A stretch of DNA of 64,000 bases from SMYC01 sp963578475 (GCA_963578475.1 CAUZCL010000001.1:186001-250000); one strand, 5' to 3'; shown: positions 44,224-55,301, counted from the stretch's first letter. Made by a program: numbers and translations. Notes: generated by a model not told the origin, from the sequence alone.

Positions 44224-45171
44224 TCAGCGCGATTCGTCCGGGTAAATCCAGGAGAACGCGTCCGTGACGCCCTCGGTCGGCGGTGCGGACTCTTCGTCAA
44301 GCGCGTCGAGGCCGTCACGAATGTGGCGCGGCATCGCGAAACAGTGGGGAAAGTGCTCGGGAACGAGTGCGCGCAGGTCGCCTGTGAGCGCTGACGCACG
44401 GTCCGCGATGAGTTCTGCGGCGGTGCCGTCGAACGCGACAGAGTTGGAAGCAAGAAGGAACCCATAACCGCCGCCAAAGGCGGTAAGCGGCGCCTGGTGC
44501 ATGGCGACGTTCTCGAAAACACGTTTCAGGCCTCGATAAGGCACGCGAATCGCCATGTGCGGCGGCGCCACATCGCCGAATGCGCCAACGATGCCAGCCG
44601 GGGTGAGCGCGTCTCTCAGGAGACGAAAAACTTTGTCGTACAAGCCGACGGCGAGCTGGTCATAGGCGTCGAGAAGGTCGACGAGAATCACGTCGAAGGG
44701 CTGGGGGTCACTTTCCAGATAGGGAAAGATGTCTTGGATGAGGATTGTGGCGCGGTTGTTGTCGAAGCTCCCGCGATGGAGCTCGGGGAGATGCGCCTTG
44801 CAAGCGTCGATGACGAGACCGTCGAGCTCGACCATCACGACTTCGTCGACGCGCGGATCACGCAAGACCTCGCGAAGGGCAAGGCCATCACCGCCGCCGG
44901 CGATCAAAACGCGTTCGGGTGAGGGATGGAACAGGAGCGGCGGCAGCGCAAAGGACTCGTGGTAGACGAACTCGTCGAGAGCGAGGAACTCGACGACAGC
45001 GTCGAGAAAGAGTCCGCGGCCGTAATCGGGGACGGTCGCGATCGCAACTTCTTGAAATTCAGACCGCTCGCGAAAGATCCATTCTTCGATCCCGATCAGA
45101 ATGTGGCGGCCGCGCTGGAGCTTGTCCCAGGAGCCCGCGATCCAATTCCCGTACTTCCATGCGGTCGACAT
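44224..45171 (-). CDS. speE: Spermidine synthase-like aminopropyltransferase
   Basis: 315 residues. SFQ-type RERSEFQEVAIATV (about 35-48), LFLDAVVEFLALDEFVYHES (about 55-74), cofactor loop VLIAGGGDGLALREVL (about 87-102), VVMVELDG and the catalytic aspartate in DVILVDLLDAYD. Transfers aminopropyl from decarboxylated SAM to putrescine (family). ATG 45171 has GGAGG 4 nt upstream; it lies inside the 3' end of speD by 113 bp. Specificity (spermidine or other polyamine) is not decided by sequence. Confidence 0.85.
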   Translation of the reverse strand: MSTAWKYGNWIAGSWDKLQRGRHILIGIEEWIFRERSEFQEVAIATVPDYGRGLFLDAVVEFLALDEFVYHESFALPPLLFHPSPERVLIAGGGDGLALREVLRDPRVDEVVMVELDGLVIDACKAHLPELHRGSFDNNRATILIQDIFPYLESDPQPFDVILVDLLDAYDQLAVGLYDKVFRLLRDALTPAGIVGAFGDVAPPHMAIRVPYRGLKRVFENVAMHQAPLTAFGGGYGFLLASNSVAFDGTAAELIADRASALTGDLRALVPEHFPHCFAMPRHIRDGLDALDEESAPPTEGVTDAFSWIYPDESR

Positions 45172-45469
45172 CGAGCCTCCGTTCGATCTCCTCGAGTGCT
45201 TTACGGGGCGAGCCGCCACAAGTGAAGATGTCCACCGCGGCGTAGCCGTGCTCGGGCCAAGTGTGGATGGACATATGCGACTCCGACAAGAGGACGACGG
45301 CGGTCACGCCGTGTGGCGAAAAGGCGTGGCTGCTCAAGTCGAGGACGGTAAAACCACCGCACTTGGATGCGGCGAGGAGAGTATCCCGAACGAGCTCGGG
45401 ATCGTTCAAGAGATGTGGTTCTCGAACCCAGAGTTCCGCGATTAGGTGCTTACCCAGAGCTTTGGTCAT
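45059..45469 (-). CDS. speD: S-adenosylmethionine decarboxylase proenzyme
   Basis: 136 residues, prokaryotic class 1B AdoMetDC. Starts MTKALGKHLIAELW. The autocleavage site is in LLSESHMSIHTWPE (Glu-Ser; Ser becomes the pyruvoyl group), followed by GYAAVDIFTCG with catalytic Cys and His. ATG 45469 matches other SpeD starts; ATG 45490 is possible. The last 37 codons overlap speE in another frame. Together they form a spermidine module. Confidence 0.88.
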   Translation of the reverse strand: MTKALGKHLIAELWVREPHLLNDPELVRDTLLAASKCGGFTVLDLSSHAFSPHGVTAVVLLSESHMSIHTWPEHGYAAVDIFTCGGSPRKALEEIERRLDVDRMEVRELDRGLLGQAPARPPHSDRDRRMDLSRAV

Positions 45470-45557
45470 TTTGCCCAGGCGATCCTCCATTCGCCGAAGG
45501 CTATCCGAGTAACACCAGAAAGCCTTACGGTCACTAGGTGAATGGCTGCATACAAAC

Positions 45558-45575
45558 GGCTAACAAATGTTAGCC
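45558..45575. promoter_or_regulatory. Perfect palindrome upstream of speD
   Basis: GGCTAACA-AA-TGTTAGCC, a perfect 8-bp inverted repeat about 68-89 bp before the two possible speD starts and about 75 bp from the rrn terminator. Its position and symmetry fit an operator for the speD-speE unit; no known motif recognised. Confidence 0.4.
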
Positions 45576-45650
45576 TCTACCTCCCGCCGCGAGCTCGAAG
45601 GCCGCGGACTGACTATAGGCTATCAAACTCTTCGAGTGACTTCAATTTAA

Positions 45651-45685
45651 ACGCCCGGCCTCCCCTTCGCAGGGAGGTCGGGCGT
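45651..45685 (-). terminator. rrn operon terminator
   Basis: After the 5S gene on the minus strand: stem ACGCCCGACCTCCC / GGGAGGCCGGGCGT (14 bp, one G-T) with a 7-nt loop, followed by TTTAAATT. A rho-independent terminator for the rRNA operon. Confidence 0.8.
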
Positions 45686-45697
45686 GCTAATTTATAT

Positions 45698-45815
45698 TCC
45701 CGGCAACGTCCTACTCTCCCACAAAGTCTCCCTTGCAGTACCATCGGCGCTGGAGGGCTTAACTTCCGTGTTCGGAACGGGAACGGGTGTGGCCCCTCCG
45801 CTACAGTCACCGGGA
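45698..45815 (-). rRNA. rrf: 5S ribosomal RNA
   Basis: About 118 nt. The minus strand starts TCCCGGTGACTGTAGCG and carries the 5S landmarks CCACACCCGTTCCCG, CCGAACACGGAAGTTAAG and GGGAGAGTAGG; the ends TCCCGG and CCGGGA pair. Boundaries are approximate. Confidence 0.92.
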
Positions 45816-45937
45816 AAACCTTTTGAATATCTTCCCGCGCGGCAGACCGCGCTAGCGCGGGAACCCGCCATAGCTGCCCGAAGGGCAGCGACGGAGGGTG
45901 GCAACCACTTTGGATTCCCAAATGCGGATGCGAACGA

Positions 45938-45968
45938 AACTTTGCTCTAGGTAAATTTTATGGTCAAG
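45938..45968 (-). other. 23S processing stem, 3' strand
   Basis: The sequence AAACTTTGCTCTAGGTAA and following TTTTATGGTCAAG (plus strand) is the reverse complement of 49611-49644 with one G-U difference. Together they close a helix of about 33 bp around the 23S gene, as expected for RNase III processing. Confidence 0.75.
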
Positions 45969-46292
45969 CCTCACGGCCGATTAGTACCCGTTAGCTGAAG
46001 CGATTAACTCGCCTTACACACCGGGCCTATCAACCTGGTGGTCTTCCAGGGGCCTTCAGGGACCTTATGGTCCGGGAGATCTCATCTTGGAGTAGGCTTC
46101 GCGCTTATATGCTTTCAGCGCTTATCCCTTCCGAACGTAACTACCGAGCGATGCTCCTGGCGGAACAACTCGTAAACCAGAGGTTCGTCCAGCCCGGTCC
46201 TCTCGTACTAAGGCCAGCTCTCCTCAAATCTCCTACGCCCACGACAGATAGGGACCGAACTGTCTCACGACGTTCTAAACCCAGCTCACGTA

Positions 46293-46324
<32 letters not shown>

Positions 46325-46338
46325 AACCTGCTACAGCT

Positions 46339-46374
<36 letters not shown>

Positions 46375-46405
46375 GCGCCGTCGATATGAACTCTTGGGCG
46401 CGATA

Positions 46406-46444
<39 letters not shown>

Positions 46445-46598
46445 CGGCCCTTCCATACGGAACCGCCGGATCACTAAGCCCTGGTTTCCCACCTGCTCGA
46501 CTAGTAAGTCTCGCAGTCAAGCTCGCTTGTGCCTTTACACTCTACGGCTGGTTTCCAATCAGCCTGAGCGAACCTTCGGGCGCCTCCGTTACATTTTG

Positions 46599-46630
<32 letters not shown>

Positions 46631-46780
46631 AACAGTGTCCCTGACCCGGATAACGGGCCTAGGTTAGAATTTCAGTACGATGAGGGTGGTATCTCACCAT
46701 TGGCTCCCCCAAAGCCAGAGCTCTAGGTTCAAAGCCTCCCACCTATCCTGCGCACAACGCACCAAAATTCACTGCTAGGG

Positions 46781-46811
<31 letters not shown>

Positions 46812-46887
46812 TGTCGCGGGTAACCGGCATCTTCACCGGTACTACAAATTCGCAGTGCCTCTCGTTGAGACAGCGCCCAGATCGTTG

Positions 46888-46931
<44 letters not shown>

Positions 46932-47563
46932 CGGATACCCCCAACTGTTTCCAGAAGGGCCGGACTTTATCTTAACCAACCTCGATTCATCTTCGCCGCG
47001 ATATCTCTGATTTTCTCGATACCTTGCGGCGTGAGATGCTCGCCCGCCTGCATCATCCGAAGTACACGTTTGAACTTTTGAAAGTCCAACCGCTTCTTCG
47101 TCTTCAGCGGGTGCTTGACGAAAAATGGAACGATGCGCTCCCAAAGGTGTGTTTGACCTCGCACTCGATAAGCCATCCGGTCGCCGTGATTCCTTCGAAC
47201 CACGCCGCATCCGAAATAGGCTTTGAATGCGTGGAGCACTTGCACATCGCGTTCGTGCTGCACGACGGTGAATTCAGGAAGAACCTGATAGCCAGCTGTC
47301 ATGTCAACGTGCTCATTGATGCCAACATAAAAGCAGCCTTCACCATCCACGAAACCTGTAATCCATTGAGCGTCGAGTTTCATCGGCTGGTCCCAAACGT
47401 AAAGTCTCTGAGGGTTCCCGGTGCAGTCACCGGGCCTTCCCTGCGGATTGTCCCCATGTCCGTCGGATTTTTACTGCCATCCCGACTCGGGATGACGAGT
47501 ACCGAACGGCTGTGGAGGAGTTTCCCGCATATGGTTCAGTTTTACTAAGGCTAGCGATTCCTA
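46932..47563 (-). mobile_element. Group I intron in 23S rRNA (I-CeuI position, about L1923)
   Basis: On the minus strand the 5' exon ends CTAAGGT and the 3' exon starts AGCGAAATT. The intron starts TAGGAATCG and ends TATCCG (terminal G). P1: CUAAGGU pairs with GCCUUAG (47551-47545), with U-G at the splice site. P10: exon AGCGA pairs with UCGCU (47557-47553). Core: P TGCGGGAAA (about 47529), Q AATCCGCAG (47449-47441), R CTCAGAGACTTTA (47412-47400), S AAGATAAAGTCC (46973-46962). P7 is GACUUUA/UAAAGUC; P6a CCCGGUG/CACCGGG. The endonuclease ORF lies between R and S (P8). All required parts are present, so splicing is expected. Confidence 0.93.
46967..47383 (-). CDS. Single-motif LAGLIDADG homing endonuclease
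   Basis: 138 residues. The LAGLIDADG helix is WITGFVDGEGCFYVGI (about 7-22) with the catalytic acidic residue in VDGEG. It continues PEFTVVQHERDVQVLHAFKAYFG-type and IVPFFVKHPLKTKKRLDFQKF-type segments that define the LAGLIDADG_1 family. One motif implies a homodimer. The ORF starts in the P8 region, and its TAA stop (46969-46967) lies inside the intron S/P7 element. Expected target: the intronless 23S site at this position. No frame damage is seen, so it may be active. A weak GGGA precedes the ATG. Confidence 0.92.
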   Translation of the reverse strand: MKLDAQWITGFVDGEGCFYVGINEHVDMTAGYQVLPEFTVVQHERDVQVLHAFKAYFGCGVVRRNHGDRMAYRVRGQTHLWERIVPFFVKHPLKTKKRLDFQKFKRVLRMMQAGEHLTPQGIEKIRDIAAKMNRGWLR

Positions 47564-47607
<44 letters not shown>

Positions 47608-47693
47608 AGTTCAGAGCTTCGCCGAAGCTAACCCCTCCCTTTAACCTTCCGGCACCGGGCAGGCGTCAGACCCTATACGTCGTTTTTGACTTT

Positions 47694-47725
<32 letters not shown>

Positions 47726-48416
47726 TGGGCCATTTCACTGCGACCTCCTCGAGCTCGGGGAGCAAGTCCCTTCACCCTAACGAGGCACCCCTTCTCCCGA
47801 AGTTACGGGGTTAATTTGCCGAGTTCCTAAACGAGAGTTCTCACTTGCGCCTTTGGATTCTCTCCTCGCCTACCTGTGTCGGTTTGCGGTACGGTCACGT
47901 AAAGACTCACTAGAGGTTTTTCTCGGCAGCGTGGGTTCGATCAGTTGGTTTGCTCGAAAGCGCACTTCCCCGCGATTCTCGATGTATATGAAGCCCGGAT
48001 TTGCCTGAGCTTCCACCTACGATCACGGCCGCACACATCCAATCGTGCGTAGACCTACCCTTCTGCGTCACCCCATTGCTCAAACGTCTTTGACGTGGTG
48101 CAGGAATATTGACCTGCTGTCCATCGGTTACGCCTTTCGGCCTCACCTTAGGCACCGACTAACCCTGAGCGGACTGACCTTCCTCAGGAAACCTTAGGCT
48201 TTCGGCGTCCAGGGTTCTCACCCGGATTATCGCTACTTATGCCGGCAGGGTCACTTCCATATCGTCAACTAGTCCTCGTCGGTCTAGCTTCAACCAATAT
48301 GGAACGCTCCTCTACCACTCCTCAATCCCCGTAAGGGGACCAAAAAGTCCGCAGCTTCGGTAACATGCTTGAGCCCCGTTACATTATCGGCCCGGAGCCA
48401 CTTGACCAGTGAGCTG

Positions 48417-48468
<52 letters not shown>

Positions 48469-48923
48469 AGCGTCTCCAGATCCTTTCCCACTTAGCATGT
48501 ATTTTGGGACCTTAGCTGGCGGTCTGGGCTGTTTCCCTTTTGACCATGGAGCTTAGCCCCCACAGTCTGACTCCCGAAGTACGGTTCATGGCATTCGGAG
48601 TTTCGTTGGATTCAGTAACCTGGTAGGGCCCCTAGTCCATCGAGTACTCTACAACCACGACCGATCCTTCGAGGCTAGCCCTAAAGCTATTTCGAGGAGA
48701 ACGGGCTATCACGGAGTTTGATTAGCCTTTCACCCCTACCCTCAGCTCATCCAAACCGTTTTCAACCGATACTGGTTCGGGCCTCCGCCCGGTGTTACCC
48801 GGGTTTCACCCTGGCCAAGGGTAGATCACCCCGCTTCGCGTCTATTACCAGCGACTAATTCGCCCTATTAGGACTCGCTTTCGCTACGGCTCGCGTTGAA
48901 GCTTAACCTCGCCACTGACAATA

Positions 48924-48962
<39 letters not shown>

Positions 48963-49051
48963 ACACGAACGGCCGAAGCCACTCGCAAACGCCCTCCCAC
49001 TGCTTGTAAGCGTACGGTTTCAGGTACTATTTCACTCCTCTAACAGAGGTT

Positions 49052-49093
<42 letters not shown>

Positions 49094-49610
49094 AGAGTAG
49101 TATTTAGCCTTGGAGGATGGTCCCCCCAGGTTCCCACAAGGTTTCACGTGCCCCGTGGTACTCGGGAACCTAGCTGAAAGTCACGAACGTTTTCGTCTAC
49201 GAGGCTCTCACTCTGTATCGCCGGTCTTTCCAGAACCGTTCGACTAACGCCGTGATTGGTAACTTCCTGGCTCGTCCGTAACCGAGCCGTGCTAGGCCCC
49301 ACAACACCGTTATAACAACGCCTACGGGCTTGACATCATAACGGTTTGGGCTAGATTCCCGTTCGCTCGCCGCTACTTGGGAAATCGCGGTTGCTTTCTC
49401 TTCCTTCAGGTACTGAGATGGTTCACTTCCCTGAGTTCGCTTCCGCCACCTATGTATTCAATGACGGATGATAAGGCATTACCCCTATCGGGTTTCCCCA
49501 TTCGGACATCCCCGGATCAAAACCCGCTCGCGGTTCCCCGAGGCTTTTCGCAGCCTGCCACGTCCTTCATCGCCTCTCTGTGCCAAGGCATCCACCGTAC
49601 GCCCTTAGTA

Positions 49611-49644
49611 GCTTGACCATAAAATTTACTTAGAGCAAAGTTTA
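49611..49644 (-). other. 23S processing stem, 5' strand
   Basis: Partner of 45938-45968: the reverse complement reads AAACTTTGCTCTAAGTAA then TTTTATGGTCAAG. The two flanks pair over about 33 bp to bring the 23S ends together for processing. Confidence 0.75.
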
Positions 49645-49703
49645 TGGCATACGCCGCACTGCGCATTTAGTTTTTACCCAAAAACAATGGTTGCCAGATA
49701 TTC

Positions 49704-49718
49704 AGTTTTCAAAGAACT
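49704..49718 (-). promoter_or_regulatory. boxA antitermination element in the 16S-23S spacer
   Basis: Minus strand AGTTCTTTGAAAACT, the same element as in the leader at 51918-51932 and the known rrn boxA sequence of many bacteria. It lies between tRNA-Ala and the 23S gene. Confidence 0.7.
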
Positions 49719-49780
49719 ATCGAATTGCTGTCTTGAACCACCCATTGGCGGTCCGCCTTCGCCTTTCGGGCTACGGCCGA

Positions 49781-49832
49781 CAGCTCGATACGAAAGTCGA
49801 GCTCTTTCGAGCTCGACTTTCGTATCGAGCTG
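49781..49832. repeat. 24-bp perfect inverted repeat beside tRNA-Ala
   Basis: Arms CAGCTCGATACGAAAGTCGAGCTC (49781-49804) and its exact reverse complement (49809-49832) around a TTTC loop. The right arm touches the CCA end of tRNA-Ala by 2 bp. Strong hairpin in the spacer transcript; no U-run on the minus strand, so not a terminator. Confidence 0.85.
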
Positions 49833-49906
49833 GTGGAGAATACCGGGCTCGAACCGGTGACCTCCTGCGTGCAAGGCAGGCGCTCTCCCAGCTGAGCTAA
49901 TTCCCC
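49831..49906 (-). tRNA. tRNA-Ala (TGC)
   Basis: 76 nt with encoded CCA. Acceptor GGGGAAT/ATTCTCC, D-arm AGCTCAGCTGGGAG, anticodon loop CTTGCAC in stem CCTGC/GCAGG giving anticodon TGC, T-arm GGTTCGAGCC. Normal cloverleaf within the rrn spacer. Confidence 0.95.
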
Positions 49907-49919
49907 AAGAGCACTAGCT

Positions 49920-49996
<77 letters not shown>

Positions 49997-50203
49997 GCCA
50001 GGCTCTACAACTCAGGGTGAAACGCCAACCCGACGAGAGACATATTCCCTCAAAACTAGATAGAGCGACCCGCCTTCACCCTTTCGGGCTTCGGCGAGTA
50101 AATCCACGTTCACCAAAGGATTCCACGGACTTTTAGTTCATCAATCTAGCGAAATCGACCTAGTTGATGTGGGCATGTTCCCTAAGGAACTTCCCAAATC
50201 TCC

Positions 50204-51768
<1,565 letters not shown>

Positions 51769-51917
51769 AAAACGTTTTCGAACTTTTCCGCCTTCGCCCT
51801 TACGGACTACAGCGGGCCAAGCCCGAATCTCGAAAGGCCTCGAAATCTTGCGACTCCGAGACACAATCCATAATTCTTCTTAGAATACTTCGCTAGACTT
51901 TTGAACTCGCTCTACCT

Positions 51918-51932
51918 AGTTTTCAAAGAACA
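51918..51932 (-). promoter_or_regulatory. boxA antitermination element in the rrn leader
   Basis: Minus strand TGTTCTTTGAAAACT, identical in core to the spacer copy. It overlaps the 5' strand of the 16S processing stem. Site for NusB/S10 antitermination in rRNA transcription (known). Confidence 0.75.
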
Positions 51933-51955
51933 TGCCCCCCCAGGGGCAAACCATG

Positions 51956-51984
51956 AGTGTAGCAAAGCCTCTACTCACCGTCAA
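51956..51984 (-). promoter_or_regulatory. rrn promoter
   Basis: Minus strand -35 TTGACG (51984-51979), 17-bp spacer, -10 TACACT (51961-51956), start expected near 51949, about 180 nt before the 16S. An AT-rich stretch just upstream of the -35 (AAACTGATTTGATTCAAC) may act as UP element. Confidence 0.75.
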
Positions 51985-52073
51985 GGGAAAGTTGAATCAA
52001 ATCAGTTTCCTGGAACGATCCCACCGCAATCGGCGCGATCGAGGACGCCCAACACCTGGGGGCTCCTTGAAAA

Positions 52074-52093
52074 CGATGGTTCGATGACCATCG
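52074..52093 (-). terminator. Rho-independent terminator after the TolB fragment
   Basis: CGATGGT-CATCGA-ACCATCG, perfect 7-bp stem, followed on the minus strand by TTTTC. It lies 113 nt after the TolB-remnant stop and before the rrn promoter, insulating the rRNA operon. Confidence 0.5.
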
Positions 52094-52205
52094 CCGGGCC
52101 GCAGGGCGTCGAGCAAGCAGCATTCCCCGACGCGTCCGGTGTACCACCATTAGGCGCCAGGATTATCTCGAACGCTGGTCTGCAGCAAGACCGCCAACCG
52201 TTGGC

Positions 52206-53175
52206 TCACCGGGGCACGCGCCGCTTCAGCTCTTCGTCGAAGTTCAGGACGACTTTGAGCTGGCCCATGGTCTCCTGCGCGGTCCGGATCATCAAAAAAC
52301 GCTCTCCGTCAAGCGCCACGTCGTAACTCGGGTGGCCAGCATTGTCAGCGAGGAACGGCCCGTCGAACAGCATCTTGGGCTTACCGAAGACATCGTTGCT
52401 GACTGGTACGACCATCATGGCACTCTGCTGGCGATAGAAAAGCTCTCGGCTGTTTCTGGCCCAGACCGGCGTCTTCCCGCCAGCCGTCGAGACCAAGATT
52501 CGGCTTCCGGCACCCTTGAACGGCTGCACGTAAATCTCAGTCAGGCCCGTTTCGTCGGACTGGTAGACGATCCATTGGCTGTTGGACGAGATCTCCGCCG
52601 CACGCTCGTTTGCGGACGTGGCGATAAGCGAGAGCAGCACTCCGTCGCTTGAGCGGGTCCAGAGGTCCCACTGCTTCGAGGCGCCCAACCGGGCGAACAC
52701 CAATGTGCCATCGGCAGACCACGACATTGGAAATTGGGTCGAATTATCACCGGCGACCAGAACTTCCGCGTCCCCGGTTCCATCCGCGGCCTTCAGCAAA
52801 ACATCGCCGCGGGTGTTCGCGTAAGTAAGGCTCGCGCCGTCCGGAGTCCACCGCGGAATGAAGAGGTTGTTGGGATCGCTATCGACACGAATGCGCGTCC
52901 CACGCGCGAGGTCGTGAGCCCAAAGGTTGACCGCGGAACCTTGGCCATCCGCACCCATGTAGAAATACGAGAAGTTGTTCTCAACGTAGGTGTCGTCGAC
53001 AACTGGCACAGAGGCGCCAATCGTCTGGAGCGTGTCGAGCTCGAACGGAACAGCGAAGAGCTTGGCCGAGCTGAAGGCGGCCCCGTACACAATGTGCCCA
53101 CTCGAAACATAGGCCGGAGAGAAACCTTCGAAAAGAATTTCGACATCGGGTCGATCCAAAGCCGTCACCGCGACC
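52206..53175 (-). pseudogene. C-terminal TolB-like propeller fragment
   Basis: About 320 residues of PD40-type propeller (RWTPDGASLTYANTRGD, SWSADGTLVFARLG, WARNSRELFYRQQSAMMVV) with the typical end of Acidobacteriota-type kinase/TolB proteins (YDVALDGERFLMIRT, VVLNFDEELKRRVP). No start codon belongs to it: upstream of about 53175 the frame is antisense to a doc fragment. It has lost at least the kinase half. Confidence 0.75.
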
Positions 53176-53179
53176 ATGT

Positions 53180-53393
53180 GCGCGAGTCTCTGCTGATGAA
53201 CCATGCCTTTGTCGACGGCAACAAGCGGGTCGCCTTCTTCGCAACAGACGTCTTCTTGCGAATGAACGGATGGAAAATCACGGCGCCGACGGAGGAAGCC
53301 TACAATTTTCTCGTGAGAGGCCTCGAGCGCGGCGGGCTCGACCGCGAGGCGCTTGAGACCTGGCTGCGCACAGTCATTACCGAGCTCGGTTGA
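53180..53393 (+). pseudogene. Truncated Doc/Fic-family toxin
   Basis: Only the C-terminal half remains: ESLLMNHAFVDGNKRVAFFA with the Fic/Doc active motif HAFVDGNKR, then TDVFLRMNGWKI and the helix ending LRTVITELG. Doc phosphorylates or Fic AMPylates targets (family). The N-terminal about 60 residues and the antitoxin gene are missing; the sequence joins the TolB fragment at about 53175-53185. Confidence 0.8.
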
Positions 53394-53505
53394 GCAGTGC
53401 TCTGCGGGGCTCGATGGATACGCCTACTCCTAGGATAGAAGTCGCTCGTGTCGGGCTGAAGGATTTGATGAGGACCCGGCTTGTTGCCAGCAGTGAGCGT
53501 GATCT

Positions 53506-55301
53506 TCAGTTTCCGCTCGGGACGAGCCTCTCGAGCTCGTCGAGCCAGTTCATCACGACGTGGATTTCGGCCGCATCGATGTTGGTGTTCTCGCGAACCA
53601 TGAGGAAGCGTTTTCCGTCTGGCGTGATGTCGTAGTGACGGCCATTCTACCGCAGATACGGTCCGTCGAAAAGAGGTCGGGGCGTGCCCGCATGAAACTA
53701 CGGGTCGTAACGTATCGGCACCGACATGTACATCCCGCTCTGCATCGAAAAGTAGAAGAGCTCCTAGCCATCGGGACTCCAGAGTGGCCAATTGCCGAAA
53801 TCATTCGAGATTTACCACCGGCCTCGGTCGATGGATGGGAACGTCCGAACGGAGATATCCACGTTACTCAACTCGTCTGTGGCATAGGCCATGTACTTAC
53901 CGTTAGGGGAGATCGTTGGCCATCGATCGACAGACGATTGACTGAGAAGCGGCTCCGCTGCGATACGATCTTCCGAAAGCGATAGCGTCCCAATATTCCA
54001 GGATCCTCCGGCCGTAGAGCGTTCGACGAATGCGAGCGTATTCCCGTCCGGCGACAAACTATAGGGACGGAGCAAAAATGGTTCGTTGTTCTGAAGTAGC
54101 CAATGCTTCGGCTGTCGGGAGACCAAAAAGGCAGGGTTGCTCCCTCGGTGTCGGGAACTTCGCGGGCGTCAACCTGAGCCAGATCACGAACCCATAGCCG
54201 CTCGTTTTGAACGAACGCAACACCCTCCCCATCGGGCGAGATGACCGAAACAGCGTGGTTTTTAACGTCGTGGAGTACCGTGGCGGGAAAGCGCTGCTTG
54301 CGAATTCGAGGTGGCGTCGGGTCGGTCCGCAAGTAATACCCCCCCATTCCACCCAGCAAGGCGGCCATCAGGAGCCCTGCGAGAACCCGTGGTGTCGACG
54401 GCACGGAGAGGGGACGGGTGTACGGAACCGCGACGGCGGATGGGGCTTCCGGATCGTTCGAAGTCTTGCCCATCGCGATCCGCGCTTCGCCAACATCGCG
54501 GAGCCGCTGGCGCCCGTCCTTCTCGAGGCACCGCTTCAGCAAATGCGCGATGGCTGGCGGTGTGCTTTCAGGAAGCCATTCCCATGCAGGCTCGTTCTTG
54601 ACCACCGCGGCGATGATATCGGTGACGGTCTCGCCTTCGAAAACCTTCTTTCCCGTAAGCGCTTCGAAGAGACAGCAAGCAAAAGCCCAAATGTCTGTGC
54701 GTTTGTCGACGACCTTTGCACGCGCCTGCTCGGGGCTCATGTAGGAGGCGGTGCCAATGATTGCGCCGAGCGCGGTGCCTTTCGTCAACGTCGGAGACTG
54801 CGAGCCGCCTTCGCCCAACGTATCCGAATCGTTTTCGGCGAGCCTTGCTAGGCCAAAGTCCAGAATCTTGATCCTCCCCTCCGGGGTGATCATGACGTTC
54901 GCGGGCTTCAGGTCGCGATGAACGATGCCTTTCTCGTGCGCGGCTTCCAAACCCTCGGCGATCTGGATAAACAAAGGTAGCGCTTCGTCGATGGGAATCG
55001 GGCCACGTGCTAGCCGCGCCGCTAGCGTTTCGCCTTCGACGAGCTCCATGACGAGGAAATCGTCTTCGAAGCCGTAGAGCGTCGCGATCGCGGGATGGTT
55101 CAGCGCAGCGAGGAGTTTCGCTTCGCGCTCGAATCGAGCGAGGCGCTCTCTGTCCCGGACAAAGGTTTCAGGTAAAACCTTGATCGCAACCTCGCGTCCG
55201 AGCTTCGTGTCGCGAGCGCGATCAACTTCTCCCATGCCGCCCGCGCCAAGGGGTGACACGATTTCGTAGACACCCAGACGCGTTCCCGGCGATAAAGGCA
55301 T
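53506..55301 (-). pseudogene. Ser/Thr protein kinase with TolB propeller, internally deleted
   Basis: Intact N-terminal kinase: glycine loop LGAGGMGEV, Lys in VAIKVLP, HRDLKPANV, DFGLA and GTASYMSPEQA; then a TM helix (RVLAGLLMAALLGGMGGYYL, about 305-325). The propeller starts (VISPDGEGVAFVQ, FWSPDSRSIGYF) but breaks at about 54110 with a frame change and a missing middle, resumes SLSPDGNTLAFVE, then more stops (for instance after VDRWPTISPNGK) before a last part YDITPDGKRFLM and NWLDELERLVPSG to the stop at 53506. It starts 3 nt after tyrS. Confidence 0.8.

Noticed and set aside
46932..47563. Insert as a simple intervening sequence or assembly chimera in 23S
   Set aside because: IVS elements have no conserved core or endonuclease. 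Here P1, P10, P/Q/R/S and the terminal G all match a group I intron, and the flanks join into perfect 23S.
49781..49832. 24-bp hairpin as an intrinsic terminator
   Set aside because: No T-run on the transcribed strand, and it lies between cotranscribed tRNA-Ala and 23S with boxA downstream.
53180..53393. Prophage or active toxin-antitoxin module
   Set aside because: No antitoxin, integrase or phage gene is present; the doc frame lacks its N-terminal half and start.
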